Positions 23,580-37,000 of a stretch of DNA of 64,000 nt are shown here, in pieces. The notes beneath the pieces were generated by a model that did no database searches, was not told the DNA's origin, and saw only the letters and a list, made by a program, of their open reading frames with translations. The DNA lies in assembly GCF_964340395.1 (NCBI RefSeq), contig NC_135556.1:13403410-13467409 (forward strand), given 5' to 3'. Source of the stretch: Glandiceps talaboti. Taxonomy: Eukaryota; Hemichordata; Enteropneusta; Spengelidae. Each line of letters starts with the position of its first letter. Position 1 is the stretch's first letter. The translations under genes were made by a program, and so were the position numbers.

Positions 23580-24054
23580 AGCTATCGTTTAGCCCATTCT
23601 CTTGTTGCTGCTTGTTCATTTTTCACTGTAATCAGATGAGGAAACGGAATATCACATTGAAGGCACTCACATTTCTACAGCTTGGCTTGTTATCACACCA
23701 TAAAGCTATAATGAATTATTGCAATTGTTCAAAAAAAAAGAATCATGATTTTCTACAAGACTGTCAATGTTGGAAAATGACTTGCTACCAAATTGTCGTT
23801 CAAGTCTCTACAGTTAATTGGCGATTCCCTCGAGTCAATTATCCTTTGTGGTCGTCCGATGTTTGCATCATATAAATAACCCGCTACCACTACATTGATG
23901 GTAGAACTGACGTACCCCCCATTAGTTCCCCCATCTTTACAGTATAACGTATCTGTAGTTGATAAGTGTTTACAACAAATATTATGATTGTAATTTAATT
24001 AGTTATCAGTATATTGGATGGAAGACACATTTTATTTGCTCCAAAGGTGCTGTC
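23580..24054. other. Region 3' of Neto
   Basis: Lies past the Neto stop codon on the minus strand. AATAAA (minus) at 24031-24036 is only 19 nt after the stop and would give a very short 3' UTR; the true poly(A) site may be farther. Nothing else recognised. Confidence 0.35.
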
Positions 24055-24737
24055 TCATATAGCTGTGTCGATTCTCCCGAAATATTGGTCGCCAGCTTCA
24101 TAGTATTGGGCCGAATACTGGCCAAACGACCCACCAGAAGAAGGTGGGTAGGTCCCTCCAGGGTGTGTGTTGTAGTTTGTTGGCACAGGGTCGTATCTGT
24201 CTCCGTAGGTAAACGGTGGTGGGATTATACTGTCCTCCGCTGGAACTTGGTTTTCTGTCACAGCATTTGGAGTCCGTTCGCTCTTCAAAGGAACCTGCAG
24301 TGTTGTTGGTTGTGGACAATTAAATCCATGTGAATTCGGAAGTTTTCGTGTTGGACTCGAAGATCGTCGACTCGAACTCGAAGGTCTCCGAGACTGATTA
24401 AGTTTAGCAGTGAAACTGTCAAGTTCGTGATATTCTCCAGGGTCAGTGTACTGGCTTCGAATACTACCGTGGCGATTAAGAGCCGTTCCGCTGAACTCTC
24501 CTGGCAAACTCAGACGATGTTGGGTCCCATCGGTCTGAGATCCCAAACCGGCGCTAAGTGCAGCTAAGCTTCGTCGCCGGTAATCGAGTATGGATGCCCG
24601 TCTTTTTGTTTGTCGCAAAGAGTTACGGCAAGAAATGATGATGACCAGTCCTATGATTAAAACAATCATTCCTGCCAACGCTCCAAACAACGCACCTGCA
24701 TAAGCTTCCATCAGAGGTGAACGTTGACCTTCTTTGG
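24055..24737 (-). CDS. Neto: Neto exon 10: transmembrane helix and tail
   Basis: Acceptor TTTTCAG at 24738-24744, phase 1; ends at TGA 24055-24057. Encodes residues 364-590. The helix [20 protein letters not shown] has GxxxGxxxG spacing (378, 382, 386), a common helix-packing pattern, and is followed by a basic stop-transfer region. RRAS (409-412) fits a PKA-type phosphosite. The tail is rich in Ser, Pro, Arg and Tyr, with SSSSRRSSS and [12 protein letters not shown], and ends DTAI. The tail shows little resemblance to the vertebrate NETO tails. Confidence 0.93.
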
Positions 24738-26166
24738 CTGAAAATTTGATGAAAATTAAGAAACCGTCATTATTAGTATTTCCAAATACCCAACAATCTA
24801 TAACTATATACTAGCGACTTGTGGAGATAATGGCATACGTAGTTGGGATGGGGATGGGGGTGGGGGTGGGGTGGTAGTAGTAGGGTGTTAAGCGTAGTCA
24901 AGTGACTTGTTTCCCATACACCAACAATTCTAGAGAAAGGGAACACCACAAATCATAGAGCAGAATTGATAAAAGGACAAATGAATAATCTGACGATGTA
25001 ATGATGTGGAGAGAAATGAACACATTAATATTTGACGATATTGTTATGAAGAATGAACAAGTTAATATTCCGTGGATGTGGTAAAAAGGAGATGAAATTA
25101 ATGATGGGGAGAGAGATGAAACAAAATGAACTAAAATTTTGATGATGTTACGATGGGCGAACAAATGAACAAAAATAAATAATCTGAGAATGTAGTGATG
25201 GTGGAGAAATGAACAAGTTAATATTCTGTGGATATTCCATGGATGAGGTGGGAAGAGAAGAAATTAACACAATGAATAATCTGACGAAGTAATGACGTGG
25301 AGAGAAATGAACAAATTAATATTTTGACGATGTTATGGTTGGTGAAGAAATGAACAAATGATGAGTGGTTGGATCATGGAATGATGAGCGCCTTTGCAAG
25401 AAGGAAACTGTGAATAGAAATACCAAAGTAAATATTAAAAACAAACTCTGTATCATGCATTGTTTGTCACTCCTGTTGAAGATCAGAGATACAGAAAGAA
25501 GGCCACTCCATACAGAAAGAAGGCACCCTGGAAAATGAACAATCATGCAACTATAATAAAAGAGACACGCGACATGCTCCGTGTCTGTGTTCGTGTGTCG
25601 TGTGGTATGGGTTGTCTGGATGTTTAGCACTGTGATAGCAACTCCCATGTGTCCGGTACACTATCAAAACACTAGTATATGTTTTAGACCTTACCACGTT
25701 CGTCACAGTTATCACCATGGAAACCAACGGGACATTCACATAAATAATGACGTGTACCATTATACACACATGAAGCACCGTTCTTACAAGGGTTGCTATC
25801 ACAGGCACTCGCTTCTGCAAAGACAAGATGTAAGAATGTTTATATGTTATGTTAGTCTTAAATTGACGGACTGCACAAGTTTAGTTATTAGTGAGACGAG
25901 GATTCCACAAACGTTATACATGTACATGTACAATGATGATGTGAAGTGCGCCCTCAAAAGAATCCGATAGCACAAGAAAATACTCACGGCAGTTCTTTTC
26001 GTCCCAAGCATAGTGATAACAGTTCTGTCGATTGTTACATACCAAGGTATTGTTTACACACATATCATTCCCACATTGAAAATAAGAAGCATTGCACGGT
26101 ACTGTCAAATAAAACAGAACGGGGACGTCAGTGTTTGTAAAGATGTTCCAAATTACAATCAATCAT

Positions 26167-26203
<37 letters not shown>

Positions 26204-26220
26204 TAGAGTCAGGCGTAAAT

Positions 26221-26261
<41 letters not shown>

Positions 26262-29200
26262 GATAAATATATATACAACAAATAATTTCTTTGGGCAAAA
26301 AGAACCATTTAAATTTCCCTGATATGTGTTCTTTTTCCAGATTATTCGATCATTATATATCAATTGTGAATCGGTTAATGGGCACCTGGTAGTATAGATG
26401 TTGCCATGTGAATGCTTACAAAGGCTGCAGTGGATTGTATTCTCATCAGGGCATAAAGTTTGTGAAAGGGCGTTAACCCACCGTAAGTTTAATATTGTTT
26501 TATAACCATAATGTGGAAGAAACATAAGTTTATGCATGTGTGCTAACACAGCAAATAACATATTTACATGTACAGACAGGCAGACAGACAGACAGACAGG
26601 CAGAGACAAACACATACATATACACATACATGGCGAATATTCAACTGTAAACATACATGCACCCTTCTGCTTAATTAGCTATTGTATGAATTGTACAAGT
26701 AGATATCTCACAAATACACACCCAAGACGAAAAGAAGGCAAATAGTTTATTCTACTTACGGTCAGTGAAAGCTGTGAAGTGTAAACTAAAATTACTTTCT
26801 TCGCTATTAGGTCCTGTGTTGTATCTGATGAAGACACGGTTACTCTCTGACATCACGTCGGGGGCTGTTCCACTGCAATACTGTTGCACCTGATATGATT
26901 CTACACTCACTCTGTCGTATATTACCACTCTATTTTGAGTACAAAAATTCGGTCGATCCAGAGTGAACTTATCGAAAGTTAGAAGTAGCTGCAACAACCA
27001 AAAGAAGGAAACAATATTAGGAAATAAACGTAGAGTAAAGTCAGCTTTACATTCTCAAACATTGTGAGCATGTGACTATTTCTGGTCTTTATTTCTTAAT
27101 ACCTGTTTGGGTATAAATTCAGCCAAGAAAATACGACTGACCTAAGGGGACTTGTTTCTACGATTCTCTATGTGTGGTGAAAACAACATTTAGCTCACTA
27201 GCGGTTTTTTTTCGGGCTGACTGAACACCGTCATTTGAATTAGTTAAAATACACCCCCTCTAGCATATATAATTCATAAAAAATACGGTAAAAGAATGGC
27301 GATTGGGAATGTTTGATTCATATTTCGAGGGCCGCAGAACCAATGAGGTAGATGTAAGTTGCAATTGTCGTGACGCAGAACGACCAGCTGAGAGTATATC
27401 TTTTCTATTTTTGTTGTTGTAAGTAGAGCGTTCAACCTGGCTTGTTTGTGGTATACAACACATGTCCAGGCATATAACGTACCTTGTGATTAAGAGGTGC
27501 TGTTATTTGCCATGTGCAGTCCAGATTTATTGATGTCTTAGAGCGATGTACTGACACAGAATTGATTTCGCCTTCAGTGCCTTCTATCTCGATAATACAT
27601 TCTATAACAAATCAACCACATATTTTTCTTGATAAGAATTCGTGTATACAGATATAATATAATATAATATAATATAATATAATATAATATAATATAATAT
27701 ATAATATAATATAGTATGTGAATCATGTGATGTGATGTTACTGTACTGTACTGTACTGTACTGTACTGTAATGTCTTGTCCTGTCGACATGTCCTCTAAT
27801 GTCCTGTCCTAAAATGTAATGTAATGTAATGTAATGTAATGTAATGTAATGTAAGGTAATGTAATATAATATAATATCAATAAACCACCTCTTGGGGGCT
27901 GGTATACCCCATGTCTTGACGAATTCAGAACATAATCGCACCCGCTCACGTTCGTACTCATATGTAGTCAACTGGTTACGTCCCGTGCGTTTATATTATG
28001 TTGGTAAGGGGTATTACCATCCCAAGGAAGTAGTTTATTGTTTATACATGAATATACATGTCTCTGTCAGTGGACGTTTTTACAACAGCAAGCTGTCTAC
28101 TGTCGACAAAAATTTGCCTACTGTCGTCAGAAAATTGACTACTATCGTCAGATATCTGACTATCGTCGACAGAAATTTGACTTCACTGTCGTCAGTAAGC
28201 TCCGTGTGTGTATAGTTATAGTATCGATATCATCACCCGAGACAACTAGAATTGTAATGAGATTTTCAGCAATTTATAGACAACCAAAGTACGTATAAAA
28301 TACGTGATATCACACAAACAATTATAATTACATTTATATGATTACGAACCTGACTGACGATTTGCTGCAGATGTATTCACTGGAAAGTATGAAATACAAT
28401 AAAAACATTATAAATCTCAATGTTACAAGGCCATTCATTTGATAAAAGTATATTTTTCGACATATTGTAATAAAACCCGTAGCCATCTCCGTCTATGCAT
28501 CTTTTTGGAAGAATGTTGGTGGTACATATGTCGGAATTACCTACTGTATTCATGCGGTCACCTTTATCTATATGTATACGCAGCATTTCAAATCCCACAG
28601 AATATGGACATTGCTCAGCGAATAATGTCTTTTTAAAATAAATATCTTGGCATCATCACTGGCCAAACTAAGGTGAACTTAGAGATCTTTGTCAAATCCA
28701 AATGATATAGTATGAAAAAATAGCATTTTTAAAGTTCAATAATCGTCCGATGCGCATGTCAGGAACAAATCGCGTTCCAACACAATGCACTACATAAACT
28801 TTTATTCATCCCAAAAACCACCACCACTACTCAACACCATGCGCATGCCGTCGTGTTGTCACAATTTAAGATTATACAAAAGTGAGACTAGATTATGAGT
28901 GTGAAAGAAACTTTAGCAAATAATTTGAAACATCCAAATAACACCCTTACCTGGAATGAATTCGTAATTGGCAATGAACCCAGATTCCGCAACGGTATCA
29001 TCTGTCACAAACCTCATCCATAGATACCTGCCTGTCGTTTCTATGCTGAAAGGATGCGATTTTCCACAAAATTTACCTTTTAGGGGAGTAAACCCCCACC
29101 TGCCATCTCGAATTTCCAGGTAGTCGAAAGAACATTCTTGCGAATCGGAAGACTCTATAGTGAATCCACTGGCAAAAGTAAGTCGTATGATATGACCTTT

Positions 29201-32200
29201 TTCAGCTGTAAGGTCAAAGGGAAAGGGTTAAATTTAGACTGTAAGACCAGTTTTTATCTGTGACTGCGCGCGCTATTCAACACAACAAAACAGTGAGTGC
29301 TGGCTGATAGGCCGGTATGTCACGTTGTATATGACAGACTGGATGAAATAGTGACTTAAAATAAATGCCAAATGTAAGTCGTGTATTGCAACAATTTTAA
29401 AGTGTACTATCATAGGGAGACGGGTAAATTGGACTTTTGATTAAAATGAAGGTCGTCGCGTCCTTTAATTCTATAGTAAAGGGACTATCGCACAATGTCA
29501 CAGAAGCTCAATCGAACTTCATTCGTTTAGGAGAGAGGGGTCTGGCGTCAATGCGATTGCGGAACTTCATTTTCGCACTTCTAACCCCATTTCGACGGGA
29601 GGCTCACTCCTTCAACGATAAAAGCTTTTGTATTTACTACTGAGATGTTATTAAGTTGATCAAAATTTAATTATAATTTGAGATATATGGTGCCCTGTTT
29701 CTAGTAGTATTTTACATTACATCGATCGATCATAGTGGTGTGACCGCTACAGTGTTCAGCACAGTTAACATAATATATAAACTTTTGATGTCGTACTTGT
29801 GAACGTTCGTTTAGAGGGAGGGAAGGGGTTGGGGAGATGGGGTTTGACCTAAATGAACGATGTTCGTTTGTTGAGCTTGTGTGACATTGTGCGCTTATGG
29901 ATGTTTGTTCGCTATAATTCATCATGCCCATCATTCTAATCGTAAGTGTTTTTTCCCCAGATGATAATGATGAGTCGTTCTGAGATATGATCGATGAACA
30001 TGATGAGAAATGAAATCGTAGCAGCCACCAAGATGATATTTGTTAACATAAAGATACGAGTCATATGACGGGAGAAGACAGTGATTATTCCATATTTTCT
30101 TTAATCACTATGTGGGCATTGCAATATATAGTAGACTGAGATATAACGACATGTGTTACCCTTTGGAAAAGACCTTGGCCATGAACATTTCGAAACATTA
30201 GGGAGCCTTCAGTAATTACAGGTGGGAGGCCGGGGGGGGGGGGCAGGGGAATGGGAGGGGAGGATATGAGTTTAGAACTCGGTTATCGGAGAGGCTATAT
30301 TTTAGGAAACGGAATTAGGAGAGGATAAAATTCTACTTTGACTCATTGAATTGTTTTGTGATATTTGATGTCCCACTTCTACCACGTCACATCATCGGTG
30401 TTGTACCGTCACATCTGACAACTGTGCAGTTAATCAATTACTTGTTAGTTGTGGTGTTAGCAGATGAGTTGGTCTCACAGGAGTGATTGAGAACAGTGTG
30501 GTAAGATATTGAGGGTGCAATGTAGAGTAAAGGGGGTGTTGACCTCGGTCCAATGTTGGTAATATGCTCGTTTGGTCTTTGGGAGTTCTATCTGGCCTTC
30601 AGCTAGCTCTGACAAGTAGATCCAATCACGGGAATTAATTAATGCAGTGCCTTCACACACATTCACTGTGGTGGTGGTAGTAGTATAGTAGACAACAACC
30701 AGTGGCTTTAAAATTATCAATGCTGTGGCAGCGGCAGGATCGAGTCTTTACCATTGATTGTGGGACTTGTGTCTATTTTTACGTCGGACATTTCACGTTT
30801 GAAATAATTAAAAAGACGGAGGGGCCATGTTTTAGAAAAAGAAAATTGTGTAATTACTGAAGGCTTCAATTCTTTATCGTGTTATGGCTATGTGACTGTT
30901 TCAAATGACTGTTGGCAACATATATGTATCACGCGTTATAGGCAGACGATAAGTGAACATTTCAAAAAAAGTTACTGTACGTACCTTTGATTATGTAAAC
31001 ACAGTCGGCATTGTTTGTATACTTGTGTGGATGGTTTGGAGAGGCTATAGTGTCACCACTTGGTCCTTGCCATGTGCCACCGCATGTTGGCAGCATTCTG
31101 TATCCTTTTGGTACATAGTCCACGGGTGCTTGGTCATCACCTGCAAATCATAGTATATGGTAATACTTTATCGTTAACCTTTGCTCTGACCTGTATCGAA
31201 CTGACCACGTGATGAAGGATGTTTTAGATAGCGGACAGGTGTTTTGGATAACGGACAGGTGTTTTGGATAATGGACGAGTGGTGTTTTGGATAAGCAGAC
31301 AGCTGGGAGTAGTTTCCAGTTGATATTTTAGAATCATGGAGAGGCACATTTAATTACTAACGTATTTCATGGTCACAAGCTAAATCATTGGTTATGGTTT
31401 AGACGTGACTCCCTACATGAAGATTTCCATCATATGATGACGGACTATTAATGTTTCATGATTTCGATTTCTCAAAAAATGATTTTAATTCAAGGGTGAA
31501 AAAACAAGATATTTTTTATAAGGCTCGGGGAAGATATATTGATGCCGAGTGCATTCATGACCTACAAATTCTAGTATGGCATCAATATACAAACTCAAAC
31601 ACAATCTGTTGTAATGGTGAGACGGGCTGATTGCTTGTGTATTTATGTGCGACAGATTGGCTGATTGAAGCCGACAGGCTACAATCTGTAATGCAGATGA
31701 AACGCTACCATTCTCTAATTAAAAAAGACTTGAAAGAGATGAAAGGAATCAGCTAGGAAAGAAGTCTGGTCTGTGAGTACTTCAATTAAACCCCCTCCAA
31801 TGATTCTGTAACACACATATGCGCATGCGCGACTCGTCTACACCAGAATGCAGAATGTAACAAACAATGAAATTAATTCACCGGAGGATTCGAGAGACAT
31901 CTTGTTTGACAGTTAACTCGGGAAGATAGATGCGAGTTATGATTTATGATTTGAAAAACAAGTGCAGGATTATCTATATGTGTATCACCAGTTTTAAAGG
32001 ATAGACAACACAACGACAGCAAACAGTTTAAACGTTTGCTATCTACCTAGTATTATTTTGATTAGGAAAACTATAGCAGTTAAAATCAAGGAAAGAACCT
32101 GGGGTCACCGTACAAATGGTTGAAATAGGGGTCAATATGTCATCAGCTTAAGCCATTTTAGAATCCAACATGGCTGCCGAATACCGAGTTAAGTCTGTGG

Positions 32201-34006
32201 GTAAATACAAAGATTGCCTATATCTCTGGAAGACGGCGGAACCCCCAAATTTCTTTTATTATTTCAAAAGGGCGAGAAGTAAGCTTCCATAATTATGGCA
32301 AAGATTTGAATGATTTTAAGAAGTTTGATTTTCAGTGAAATTCGTCACCGTTAGTTTGTTAACTTTAGTTCATAGTTCTATTATATCCTAATAGGCCTTT
32401 CCAAAATTTGCCATGGTGGCGCTCTACTTCCTGTCTGTGTGTACCTTGGGGTGTACATGGTATAGATTACTCGGTTAATCATAAAACACTTCTGCTTTCC
32501 TTGATGTCTGAACAATATGAAAAGCATCCCTGATTTACACTTCTATAGAATACAAAGGGACAAAGCTCTTTAGAAATTATAGTATTATGAGGTGATGATA
32601 CCCCCAATTTGAACGAGGGCGCTGTATTCTCAATTTCCTGTTTGCAGTCTGGAATGGCCTATTAGCGAGGCATTTCTTGAAGCCAAAGTGCCATATGTTG
32701 TAGCTGAATATTCAGCGATCTACTTTGGTGTAACATACACGTAATCACGTACATCAAGTAGGAAAACCAAAAATAGATTTTAATATGCAAAATGATCAAT
32801 CAAATTTTTTACTCCTTAAAGTATGAATATCCCATCAACTGATTTCAGTAGTGTTTATTCATAATTCATTAAGACGGTTTACATGGAATATATTTCAAAG
32901 TAGTATTGCGACTTCGTATTTTCAAGCCAGACAGCAAGCTGGACAGCGTTCGTGAATACTTTTAGCAGTGTCTCGTAACAACATTCCCAGGTGGATAGCA
33001 TAACATTTTGTACAACTCGTGCACTGCGTATTTATTTTCATCATAACATATACAAACAGATTTCTGGAGATATTCGTCTACTCGTAGCGTCAACTGTAAA
33101 GGGTCTCGACTACCTTAAGAAATTCACAAAATTAAACTCAAGGGTGTAGAAAGTAACATTAGATTATATCTGCAGTTGGTATTATATCAAACTTTATGCA
33201 CTGTAATCTTCTTCATGCAGAGACACCTTCTGCATAATTCGTTTGATCAAGTATAATCCCGACAATTTAAGCAGAGACAACGTTAAGCGGCCATCTTTGA
33301 TGTCAAACGTCTTCAAAGATAAAGGGTCTCAAAGCGGAAATAAAAGAAGATAAATATCCAACTACAACGTGCTCTGGTTGGAAATTATACAGGATTGTAA
33401 ATAGCCCGGTAGATGCTGTCAACAATTGTCGTTTAGTATGATTCCTTTTGCCGATAGGTATACTACTTCAGTGTTGAACCAATTTGACACTTAGGATGGT
33501 GGCGTTACTACCTTATTTTAGGTCACCCCCGTTGGTTGTGTAACGTATAAGATAAATAATACCATATGTTTATTACATTCTCCTAGGTTTGCCCTATGTA
33601 TAGGCATAACGGCGACGTGTGTTGTCAGGGTTCGGTACACATGAATGCATTCGCCCTTTATTAACTTCAGATGGCGATTCTTTAATCTGGAGCATGTCAT
33701 ACTGTTTATATGGGTCACACTTTTGCCTACATATGTTCTGGTATACATTCTACGGCGTCTTGATTTCGACTGTTTAGGCCTAAAAAAATAATTGTTTGGT
33801 TCCGGTTGCCCGACCCCTCCTAGCTTTTCACTGCCGACCCTAAACATTTTCTTAGGTATTTGAGAAAACAATTTCACGAGAAATAGTGGATGTGGAAACT
33901 GACAAAATAAAACTGTTCTTCCAATCTATAATGGCTGTACATCTGATAGGAAGAAATAAACAACACAGAGACTATTTGGAAATCCTAAACTAGACACACA
34001 CACACA

Positions 34007-34050
<44 letters not shown>

Positions 34051-37000
34051 ATATAATTAAAAAAATCTGCCTACCCCACCTATTCAAAATTGAGCATAAT
34101 CGGAACCACACAAATTTTTGTATTAGGCCTTTACAGTTGATATCTCAGTAGTGACACCCCCGGTTCATACGACTGTCCAGTTGCATTTCAAAGTTATATA
34201 TTCTTGTGGGTGGCTTGAGACATATTAGTTTTACTTCCAGCTACCACTTACTCACACTTATCACATTATCAGCGCGTTTTAGTATCATTTATTTTTATAT
34301 TCACTATCCTGTCGTGTATAATTATATTGTCTTATATGTTGTTTCTTTTAGTTTCATTTTTTATGTGTGTAACAAATAAACAAAATACATATTATCTCGT
34401 ACAATGTAAAGTATTCATTTGAAAATCATGCGAATAAACTGATTTGTCAAAACAAAATGTGGTTAAAGCCTTAACAGAGTCGCCCATTGCCTTTCGAGAC
34501 CAGCGTAACTGAAGAATCAGAGTATACTTGGAAGGACGAGCGAAAATTCATAAAAATCAAAATGACAGTTACGATAGCAGAAATAGCGTACTAGCGTTTG
34601 TTCTTCAAGTCTACAGGTAGGCTAGCTACTAACAATACTACAATAAATTGTTGAGTGAAAGACATATAACATTTTATGAGCCACATATGAGCTACTTCCC
34701 TAAAATGAATAACTTCAATGTTAAGTAGGAAATCATAGGAAGGTTGTTAACAAAATTGAAAATAAGGTAGCAAAAATTTAAGTTTAAATAAAAGACTCCA
34801 AACCGTATTACATCCTATTAATACTTTTCCTGTTGCTGCCATTCACCATTTCCTTGACAACTACACCGATTCTATGTAATTCTACATACTGGGAATAGTC
34901 ACATCAAAAATTATCATAGCATTCTATGATCTTTACGTAAACTTTATTTGTACATTCTTACAGCGTTGTGTACCGCAAATTTCTCGTCCGTTGCAAAACC
35001 ATTGCCAAATTTCAAATAATATACACTAATTTATTTGTAAAAATAAGAGTTCTATTTTACACCGATTGACGTGTATACCTGATATGATTCGGAGAGTTGA
35101 CAGGCCTTTTGACCCTGAGAATAAAGATAGGCGTTGCTTTTGTATCCAGGCTAAAACGATTGAGCCAGCAAGGTGACCTCTGAAGTATGCAACATAAAAT
35201 ACGCAGACAATCACTGGTCATAGCCTCACTGTCATCACTGAACGCCATCTTGTTTTCATTGCATGCGATAAACACTATTGAGTCTGAAAACGCAAGAGTT
35301 GTTAGAATAGACATATTTTTGAAAGGCTCTCGAGTTCCATTTGTTTTGATGACGTTAGTAAGGCTTTGTTTCTTTCGGATATCACATTACAATATTGTCA
35401 GATCAAGTTATGCTCTATTTTTTCTTCGTAATACCTTATCAGGTTAGACTTGAAAAGGTTGCATTACACACACACACGATCGGATTAGACATCACTCCTG
35501 TAGGGCTTAAGCTTGTTTTCGACCAAACTATTTTACATTGACGTATTTCGCTGACATTATCATATTATCTTCATCGGTTGTCCACAAATGAAGACCTAAA
35601 AACAGTAATATCACTGATATGAAATATTTATGACATTATACAAATATGGATAATGATACATACATAGGGAATTAAATTATGTAGTATGGCTCGGGATATG
35701 AGCTCCAAAGAAAGATTCTGCAATAAATTTGACAGGCTGTTGAACAAGACTATTCCCTATGTTAGTATTTGTCGAAATTTAGGAAAAACTATGGAGATGA
35801 AAAATTAATGTATATATTGTGTAACTCCAGACAACAATACAGAATAATATTATGTTGACCAATATATCAAGTAACTAGTGAATGAATGTATAAATGCATG
35901 TATGAATGGATGAAATGTATCAAATAAATAAATAAATAAATAAATAAATAAATCAGCCAGCCAGCCAGCTAACCAACCAACCAACCAACCAACCAACCAA
36001 CCAACCAACCAACCAACTAACCAACCAACCAGCAATCCATCCATCCATCCATCCATCCACCGATGATAGATCGATCGATTGATCGATCGGTCGGTCGGTC
36101 GGTCGGTCGGTCGGTCGGTCGGTCGGTCAGTCAGTCAGTCAGTCAGTCAGTCAGTCAGTCAGTCAGTCAGTCAGTCAGTCAGTCAATCAGCCAACCAATT
36201 AATGCAACCAATCAATCAATTGACCACTTTCACGTTGTGTATGCCTCAAAAATAAATATCCTTAGCTTTTGCAGTTATTTCGGTGAAGAAAATAAATTTG
36301 GAAAAAGATGTCAAAGTGGTATGAAAGTTGAATAATTTTGAAAGCGACTGTGGCCGTTGAGTACTGTCTGAACACTATGGATGGATGAGAAAATCAAAGG
36401 ATCACAATTATCGAAAACAAGATGATGAAGTCTCTTTTATAATTTCAAAAGTGTCTGGAACAAACTTTCATATGGCAAAGTGTAGAACGATTTTATGAAC
36501 TTTGGAAATTGGTTTCCGAGACACATCATACTTTAAAAGCTGTCAGCATTCCGTAGTGAATCAAAGTAGCAGACGAATAGCAATATCAGGGCGGGAATAA
36601 AACCTGGCAATAATCCTCTTGCAATTATTTGTCGGTATTTTAGCATTTTATCAGAATCATTATGTCACGATTCTTGGTAGAAACTCCTTTGATAAATCCC
36701 ATACCTCTACTCCCTAACGACCATCCATTATTAGTACACTTAGTGAGGGTAGAGAAGGCATCATACTTTGTGGAACAATACAAATGAGGTAAAAAGAACA
36801 TTCACCTATTAATCAAGTCAAATTTGATCACACTATATCGGACTCACAGGAATGGCCAATGAGTCAACATGGAACTTGCAGTCCATACTGAGCATGTTCA
36901 GATACAATGAACTATGGGATTGAATATGAGTATTATCTATAGTTTTTGTAATACCTTTAGTCGATCGATAGAATAACCCTCCTACAATTGTCAGGGTAAC

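Larger units (their letters stand above)
29206..30984 (-). other. Neto intron 3 with two inverted-repeat elements
   Basis: 1,779 bp. One element lies at about 29490-29892 and another at 30204-30865 (entries below). A G-rich run occupies 30228-30263. Confidence 0.75.

Noticed and set aside
23378-23875. 165-codon plus-strand frame
   Set aside because: Starts inside the Harbinger-like MITE and runs on by chance; the equivalent frame is not kept in the other copy.
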